Assembly (NCBI GenBank): GCA_002437585.1
Contig: DJQM01000049.1
Location: forward strand, 10,674-20,821
Direction: 5' to 3'
Origin: Clostridiales bacterium UBA6386
GTDB taxonomy: Bacteria > Bacillota > Clostridia > Oscillospirales > Oscillospiraceae
Length of the DNA stretch: 10,148 nt
Positions 6,514 to 10,148 of the stretch are shown here, one piece after another. Position 1 is the stretch's first letter; the number at the start of each line of letters is the position of its first letter. Made by a program: the position numbers and the translations under genes. The notes under the pieces are model-generated. The model saw only the letters and a list, made by a program, of their open reading frames with translations. It ran no database searches and had not been told where the DNA came from.

Positions 6514-6559
6514 AAAAAAACCTCCGGGAAATCCCCAAAATGGGTGATTTTCCCGGAAG
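6514..6559 (-). terminator. Intrinsic terminator of the recG-LRR unit
   Basis: On the minus strand, CTTCCGGGAAA pairs with TTTCCCGGAGG (one G-U), with a further ATC/CCC inner stem around an ATTTT loop. Seven T residues follow at once (6514-6520). It starts 24 bp after the stop of the LRR protein gene, giving a clear Rho-independent terminator that separates it from gpmI. Confidence 0.9.
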
Positions 6560-6582
6560 TTGTTAAGCATTTTTTAAGACGC

Positions 6583-7587
6583 TCAGAATTGATTCCGACG
6601 GCCGATGCCCCGGACGATCATGGTGCCGGCCAGCAGCATGGTCAGAACCCCCGCCACCATGGCGATGCCGATCCAGCCCTTGCTCTGCTTCTTTTCCTCC
6701 TGGGCAGGCTCGGTGGTCTCCGTGGTAGCCGCCTCGGTGGTCTCCACCGTGGTCTCTGCCGTGGTTTCCACAGTGGTTTCCACCGTCGTAGGCACGGTGG
6801 CAGGCTCCGTGGTAGCCTGGGTAGCGGCAGTGGTCTCCGGCGCGGTCTCCGACTGAGCCATGGCGACCAGAGCCTCGTGCATGGCGGAGGTGGGATCCAG
6901 CGCGTCCACCGCCTGGGAGATGGTCTCCTCAGTGGTCTCCGCCTGGGTCTCGTCGTTCTCCCCGTCACCCTCCGTGCTGTCGGTGGAGCTGCCGGAGGCA
7001 GGCAGGTTGTTGGGGTCGAAGTTGCCCATCATAATGCCCAGATTGCCGCCGTAGCTGCTGATCAAGGTAGAGGTATACTCGCTGGGCCAGGGATTATTGG
7101 TGGGATAGAACACCGCCACATAGCTGCCCGTCCACAGGCAGCTGTCGTTGAATCGGGGCATACCGCCGTCGCAGTAGACGGATTTCAGGTTCTCGCAGCC
7201 CCGGAAGCACTGGGCTCCGAAGGTGCGGAAGGTGTCGGGCAGGTGGATATAGGTCAGGCCTGTGCAGTTATAGAAGGCCTTGGCGCCGATCTCCACCAGG
7301 CTGTCGCCGAAATCCACGGTTTTCAGTCGGTCGCAGCCGTAGAAGGCCTGATCGCCCAGCTTGGTCACTCCGCCGGTGAGCACCACATGGTCGATTTTGG
7401 TCTTATAGGACTCCCAGGCACTGCCGTCCTCCACCTCTCCGCTGCCGGAAATGGTCAGGGTATAGTTATCCAGAGACCAGGTCATCCCCTCGCCGCAGGT
7501 GCCGTTGGCAGTGACCGCCCCGGCCGCAGGTGCCAGCAAGGTAAGCAGCAGCGCGGCAAGCACCGCGGTAATCATCCATTTTTTCAT
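6583..7587 (-). CDS. Secreted BspA-type leucine-rich-repeat protein with Thr-rich stalk and C-terminal membrane anchor
   Basis: A 334-residue predicted surface protein. Residues 1-24 are a signal peptide (MKKW, hydrophobic core, AxA-type cleavage near AAGA). Residues 30-53 (CGEGMTWSLDNYTLTISGSG and following) match the opening module seen in many BspA-like proteins. About three LRR_5-type repeats of roughly 23 residues follow at 66-140, with the pattern LGDQAFYGCDRLKTVDF, IGAKAFYNCTGLTYIHL and FGAQCFRGCENLKSVYC. An acidic linker (199-245) leads to a low-complexity stalk (about 250-295) of ETTVETT units. A transmembrane helix at 304-325 and a short basic tail (RGIGRRNQF) end the protein. There is no LPxTG motif, so it is anchored by the helix rather than by sortase. 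The start at 7587 has AAAGGA upstream. It lies 31 bp after recG and probably shares its transcript. The ligand is unknown; relatives have been linked to adhesion or host contact. Confidence 0.85.
   Translation of the reverse strand: MKKWMITAVLAALLLTLLAPAAGAVTANGTCGEGMTWSLDNYTLTISGSGEVEDGSAWESYKTKIDHVVLTGGVTKLGDQAFYGCDRLKTVDFGDSLVEIGAKAFYNCTGLTYIHLPDTFRTFGAQCFRGCENLKSVYCDGGMPRFNDSCLWTGSYVAVFYPTNNPWPSEYTSTLISSYGGNLGIMMGNFDPNNLPASGSSTDSTEGDGENDETQAETTEETISQAVDALDPTSAMHEALVAMAQSETAPETTAATQATTEPATVPTTVETTVETTAETTVETTEAATTETTEPAQEEKKQSKGWIGIAMVAGVLTMLLAGTMIVRGIGRRNQF
6709..6792 (-). repeat. Tandem ETT(V/A) coding repeat in the LRR protein stalk
   Basis: Within the surface-protein gene, about 84 bp encode successive ETTV, ETTA and ETTE units built from near-identical 12-nt blocks (variants of GAAACCACTGTG). 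The block count could change by slippage in frame, altering stalk length without breaking the protein. The Thr-rich composition suits an extended stalk. Confidence 0.7.
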
Positions 7588-7618
7588 ATCGTAATGTCCT
7601 TTCTTTTATGAAGAGTCC

Positions 7619-9667
7619 TCAGTTCATGGTTCCCTCGGCACGGGCAAAGAGTTCTCCGATCCGCGCCCGCAGGGCACGGGTCTCCGGAGTGTCCTCGGTG
7701 CCGTAGGCATCGATCCACTGGGCGGAGGCGGTCTGCGCCTGCTTCAGGGTTGTCAGGTCACAGCTCAGGTCGCCCACCCGGAAGGCGGGCAGGCCGGACT
7801 GCCGGGAGCCGAAGAAGTCTCCGGGACCGCGAAGCTTCAGATCCTCCTCGGCGATGCGGAAGCCGTCGTTGGTTTTGCACAGAGCCTTCAGCCGCTGGAG
7901 GGTCTCCGGATTCCGGTTGTGGGAGGTGAGGATGCAGTAGCTTTTGGCCTTGCCCCGGCCTACCCGGCCTCGCAGCTGGTGCAGCTGGCTCAGGCCGAAC
8001 CGGTCAGCATCCTCAATGACCATCAGCGTGGCGTTGGGCACGTCCACCCCCACCTCGATGACGGTGGTGGCCACCATCACGTCCGCCTGGCCCCGGGCGA
8101 AGGCCGCCATGGCCGCTTCCTTCTCCGCCCCCTTCATCTGGCCGTGGAGCAGGGCGATCCGCAGATCGGGGAAAACGGTCTTCTGCAGGGTTTCCGCCCA
8201 GGCGGAGGCCGCCTTCACCCCCAGCTCCTGGTTTTCCTCCACCGCCGGACAGACCACGAAGCACTGATGGCCTTCCGCAACCTGCTTGCGGATGAAGGCG
8301 TTGATCCGGGCACGGTAGCTCTCCCCCACCAGGAAGGTTCCCACCGGTTCCCGGCCAGGGGGCAGCTCGTCTAAGACAGACACGTCCAGGTCGCCGTACA
8401 TTAAAAGAGCCAGGGTTCTGGGAATGGGGGTTGCGGACATGACAAGCAAGTGGGGATCCTCCCCCTTTTCCGACAGCTTCGACCGCTGGGCCACGCCGAA
8501 CCGGTGCTGCTCGTCGGCAATCACCAGCCCCAGGTTCAGAAAATGGGTAGCGTCCGTCAGCAGGGCATGGGTGCCCACCACCACCTGGGTCTGGCCGGAG
8601 GCCAGCCGCTCCCTGACCTCCCGCTTCTGCTTGAGCGTCATGGAGCCTGTGAGCAAATCCACAGCAATGCCCAAGGGGGTAAATAATTTGCTTAAGCTTG
8701 CGTAATGCTGCTCGGCCAGGATTTCCGTGGGAGCCATCAGGGCGGTCTGTGCCCCGTTGCCCGCGGCGCAGTAGGCGGCGGCCGCCGCCACCATGGTCTT
8801 GCCGCTGCCCACATCACCCTGCACCAGCCGGTTCATAGGACGGCCGGTGCGGAAATCCGACAGAATTTCCGCCACCGCCCGGCTCTGGGCGCCGGTGAGG
8901 GTGAAGGGCAGACTTCCATAGAAGGGCTTCATATTGAAATTGGTATAAGGCTCGCATTTTTTCTCCGCCCTGGCGGCTCGCATCAGGGACAGCCCCGCGG
9001 AGAAAACGAAAAATTCCTCGAAAATCAGCCGTTTCTTCGCCTGCGCCGCCTGTTCCATGTCCCGGGGCTGGTGGATGGCGCGGTAGGCTTCCTCCGCCGG
9101 GAGAATCCCGTATTCCGCCCGGACGGTCTCCGGCAGAATCTCCGCCGGAGGATCGCAGACCGCCAGTGCCTGCAAAACCGCCTTTCCCACCGCGGCATTG
9201 GTCAGCCCCGCGGTCAGGGGGTAAATGGGCAGCACCCGGCGGGTGGTAAGCCCCGGGCTGTCCGGATTCTCGAAGACCGGATTGGTCATATTGTAGCCCA
9301 CGAAGTCTCCGGACACCGCGCCGTAGAAAATATACTCCCGGCCATATTCCAGCTGCCCCGCGGCAAAGCGGTTGTTGAAAAAGGTCACGTTCAGCCGACC
9401 GGTGGTATCCGCCAGCTGCACCTTGGTCATGTCCAGACCCTTGCGGATATGGGCGGTTCGGGGGTTGTTCATGACCACGGCCCGGAAGCAGGCGGGCACA
9501 TCCGGGGTCAGCTCCCCGATGGTGACAAGCTTCGTCCGATCCTCGTAGCCCCTGGGGAAGTGACAGATGAGATCGCCCAGGGTGAAAATATTCAGATTGG
9601 CAAAAAGCTTGGCCTTTGCCTCCCCCACCCCCTTGAGGATGGTCACGGGATCGGTCAGACGCGCCAT
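7619..9667 (-). CDS. recG: ATP-dependent DNA helicase RecG
   Basis: A 682-residue protein, the usual RecG length, that remodels stalled replication forks and Holliday junctions. The N-terminal wedge/OB domain (about 1-230) includes an HhH-like start (ILKGVGEAKAKLF), FPRGYEDR at 37-44 and the DTTGRLNVTFFN strand at 87-98. The helicase core carries TGAQSRA (258-264), Walker A GDVGSGKT (284-291), DEQH (385-388), SATPIPRTLA (411-420), LLHGQMKG (506-513), TTVIEVGVDVPNA (534-546) and QLRGRVGRG (564-572). The fork-reversal TRG region follows (DGFRIAEEDLKLRGPGDFFG, then SRQSG, 601-625). I chose the ATG at 9667: RecG homology begins at MARLTDPVTILKGVG and AAGGCGGTG lies 5 nt upstream. The longer in-frame reading to 9838 only translates the upstream repeat. 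The gene stands 20 bp downstream of the 161-bp repeat copy 2. Confidence 0.97.
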   Translation of the reverse strand: MARLTDPVTILKGVGEAKAKLFANLNIFTLGDLICHFPRGYEDRTKLVTIGELTPDVPACFRAVVMNNPRTAHIRKGLDMTKVQLADTTGRLNVTFFNNRFAAGQLEYGREYIFYGAVSGDFVGYNMTNPVFENPDSPGLTTRRVLPIYPLTAGLTNAAVGKAVLQALAVCDPPAEILPETVRAEYGILPAEEAYRAIHQPRDMEQAAQAKKRLIFEEFFVFSAGLSLMRAARAEKKCEPYTNFNMKPFYGSLPFTLTGAQSRAVAEILSDFRTGRPMNRLVQGDVGSGKTMVAAAAAYCAAGNGAQTALMAPTEILAEQHYASLSKLFTPLGIAVDLLTGSMTLKQKREVRERLASGQTQVVVGTHALLTDATHFLNLGLVIADEQHRFGVAQRSKLSEKGEDPHLLVMSATPIPRTLALLMYGDLDVSVLDELPPGREPVGTFLVGESYRARINAFIRKQVAEGHQCFVVCPAVEENQELGVKAASAWAETLQKTVFPDLRIALLHGQMKGAEKEAAMAAFARGQADVMVATTVIEVGVDVPNATLMVIEDADRFGLSQLHQLRGRVGRGKAKSYCILTSHNRNPETLQRLKALCKTNDGFRIAEEDLKLRGPGDFFGSRQSGLPAFRVGDLSCDLTTLKQAQTASAQWIDAYGTEDTPETRALRARIGELFARAEGTMN

Positions 9668-9683
9668 GGATTCACCGCCTTTT

Positions 9684-9767
9684 TTAAGGAAACTCTGAAT
9701 AAATCGTCGGCGGCTGGACAGCGGGTCTTTTGCTCCCAGGCTGCGGTTCCAAAAACGGGAAATACAC
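9684..9767 (-). other. Possible 27-codon leader ORF inside repeat copy 2
   Basis: Inside the recG leader, GGAGG is followed after 8 nt by GTG at 9767, which opens a 27-codon frame (VYFPFLEPQPGSKRP at the start) ending in TAA at 9684-9686, 16 nt before the recG ATG. The same GGAGG-GTG arrangement exists in copy 1, but there the frame closes after 10 codons. Poor conservation of the peptide suggests chance; the signal and spacing are nevertheless good. Confidence 0.2.
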
Positions 9768-9848
9768 AAAGTATTCCTCCGTTTTTTGAACCTTGCCTGG
9801 AAACAAAATCTCTCGCTGCCAGCTCTTGCCGATTTCATCAGAGCTTCC
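9688..9848 (-). repeat. 161-bp hairpin-forming repeat, copy 2, in the recG leader (MITE-like)
   Basis: Read on the minus strand, it begins GGAAGCTCTGATGAAATCGG and ends CGATTTATTCAGAGTTTCC, and aligns base for base without gaps to copy 1. The 20-nt centre GGAGGAATACTTTGTGTATT (9761-9780) is identical in both. Its arms pair closely: TGTTTCCAGGC with GCCTGGGAGCA (two G-U), GGTTC with GAACC, and CGGgAGG...TCCCG around the centre. The element lies between the recG promoter and ribosome-binding site, so it should be transcribed as most of the recG 5' leader. No target-site duplication is evident. Confidence 0.85.
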
Positions 9849-9864
9849 TTCGTTTTCGCCGCCC

Positions 9865-9893
9865 ATTATAACGCCTTCCGCGCCAGAAAGCAA
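9865..9893 (-). promoter_or_regulatory. Predicted sigma-A-type promoter for recG and the LRR gene
   Basis: On the minus strand, TTGCTT (-35) and a perfect TATAAT (-10) are separated by 17 nt. Transcription would start near 9858, about 10 nt before the 161-bp repeat begins. It is the best promoter match in the window. No other candidate of similar quality lies between it and recG. Confidence 0.65.
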
Positions 9894-9946
9894 CGAAATT
9901 CTTCCGGCTTCTTTCGACAGGCCGCTATGGCGCCCCATCAAAGAAT

Positions 9947-10022
9947 GTAGGGGTCGATGCCCTCATCGACCCGTCGGCACCAGCCGCTGACAATGTGGGT
10001 CGATGTGGACATCGACCCCTAC
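9947..10022. repeat. 76-bp nested palindromic repeat (GTAGGGGTCGATG family)
   Basis: The ends are perfect 13-bp inverted repeats, GTAGGGGTCGATG and CATCGACCCCTAC. Each end also has its own inner partner: GGGTCGATG/CATCGACCC (9951-9959 with 9964-9972, 4-nt loop) and GGGTCGATGT/ACATCGACCC (9997-10006 with 10009-10018). The same 9-bp word therefore appears four times in alternating orientation, allowing one long stem or two separate hairpins. Similar GTAGGGG-type intergenic palindromes are common in gut Clostridia as I recall them. Confidence 0.8.
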
Positions 10023-10060
10023 GGATTCTTACGAAGGTTTTCTACACTGGGAAGCATTCT

Positions 10061-10124
10061 TTTCCCTCATCCGTCACGGCTACGCCGTGCCACCTAATTA
10101 TGGAGCAATTGCCACTGGCAATTG
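10061..10124. repeat. Intergenic palindromic repeat at right edge
   Basis: CCCTCATCCGTCACGGC begins a motif I recall as a widely dispersed intergenic sequence in Clostridia. It contains CACGGC/GCCGTG (10075-10089, 3-nt loop), followed by a perfect CAATTGCC/GGCAATTG hairpin (10106-10124, loop ACT). No gene is visible from here to the window end. Confidence 0.55.
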
Positions 10125-10148
10125 TTGGATTTTGATTCGCTGCGCGGA

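Larger units (their letters stand above)
9849..10148. other. 300-bp gene-free region with promoter and palindromes
   Basis: No open frame here has a ribosome-binding site, coding character or a recognisable product. The region holds the recG promoter (9865-9893), a nested palindromic element (9947-10022) and two further hairpins near the right edge (10075-10089 and 10106-10124). Positions 9894-9946 show nothing recognisable. It reads as an accumulation of dispersed intergenic repeats. Confidence 0.7.

Noticed and set aside
6709..6792. CRISPR-like array
   Set aside because: The repeats are in-frame 12-nt coding units without spacers, encoding a Thr-rich stalk.
9668..9838. N-terminal extension of RecG by 57 residues
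   Set aside because: The extension translates the 161-bp repeat; RecG homology and a ribosome-binding site both mark 9667 as the start.
8705..9871. Plus-strand open frame opposite recG, running into the repeat
   Set aside because: It is antisense to conserved RecG domains and rich in Gly/His/Arg with no motif.

Overview
The window is a stretch of GC-rich, low-redundancy bacterial chromosome in which all eight genes I can support lie on the minus strand. The gene set points to a Gram-positive anaerobe of the class Clostridia, most likely near the Oscillospiraceae/Ruminococcaceae. It contains an Asp23/Gls24 protein followed by a FakA-type DAK2 protein, with recG close by, an arrangement reminiscent of Bacillus yloU-yloV-recG. 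It also has a DUF5685-type protein paired with a Cys-tailed J-protein, a BspA-type leucine-rich-repeat surface protein, and intergenic palindromes of kinds common in these genomes. This placement is inferred from protein style and recalled gene order, not from a database search.

In transcription order (right to left): positions 9849-10148 have no gene but hold several palindromic repeats and a good sigma-A-type promoter. A 161-bp hairpin-forming repeat (copy 2) lies between that promoter and recG (7619-9667). recG is followed after 31 bp by a secreted, C-terminally anchored BspA-type LRR protein (6583-7587), and this unit ends at a strong intrinsic terminator (6514-6559). A new promoter (6457-6485) then drives gpmI (4836-6398), a phosphoglycerate mutase of the plant-like clade. 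Copy 1 of the 161-bp repeat fills most of the gap between gpmI and the asp23-fakA pair (4283-4633, 2629-4263). A further promoter and a very stable leader hairpin precede a YihY/BrkB membrane protein (1641-2474). Downstream lie a DUF5685-type protein (743-1573) and an overlapping small J-domain protein with a cysteine-rich tail (115-750).

Most genes are housekeeping: fork repair (recG), glycolysis (gpmI), and fatty-acid activation and envelope homeostasis (fakA, asp23). Two things deserve attention. First, two copies of a 161-bp repeat align without gaps at roughly three-quarters identity, share an invariant 20-nt centre, and keep base pairing in their arms where the sequence has changed. One copy forms most of the recG 5' leader. 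Second, the DUF5685/J-protein pair overlaps by 8 bp and looks like a dedicated two-protein unit of unknown function. The J-protein resembles eukaryotic cysteine-string proteins in layout, and its partner carries two Asp-rich motifs reminiscent of head-to-head isoprenoid synthases.
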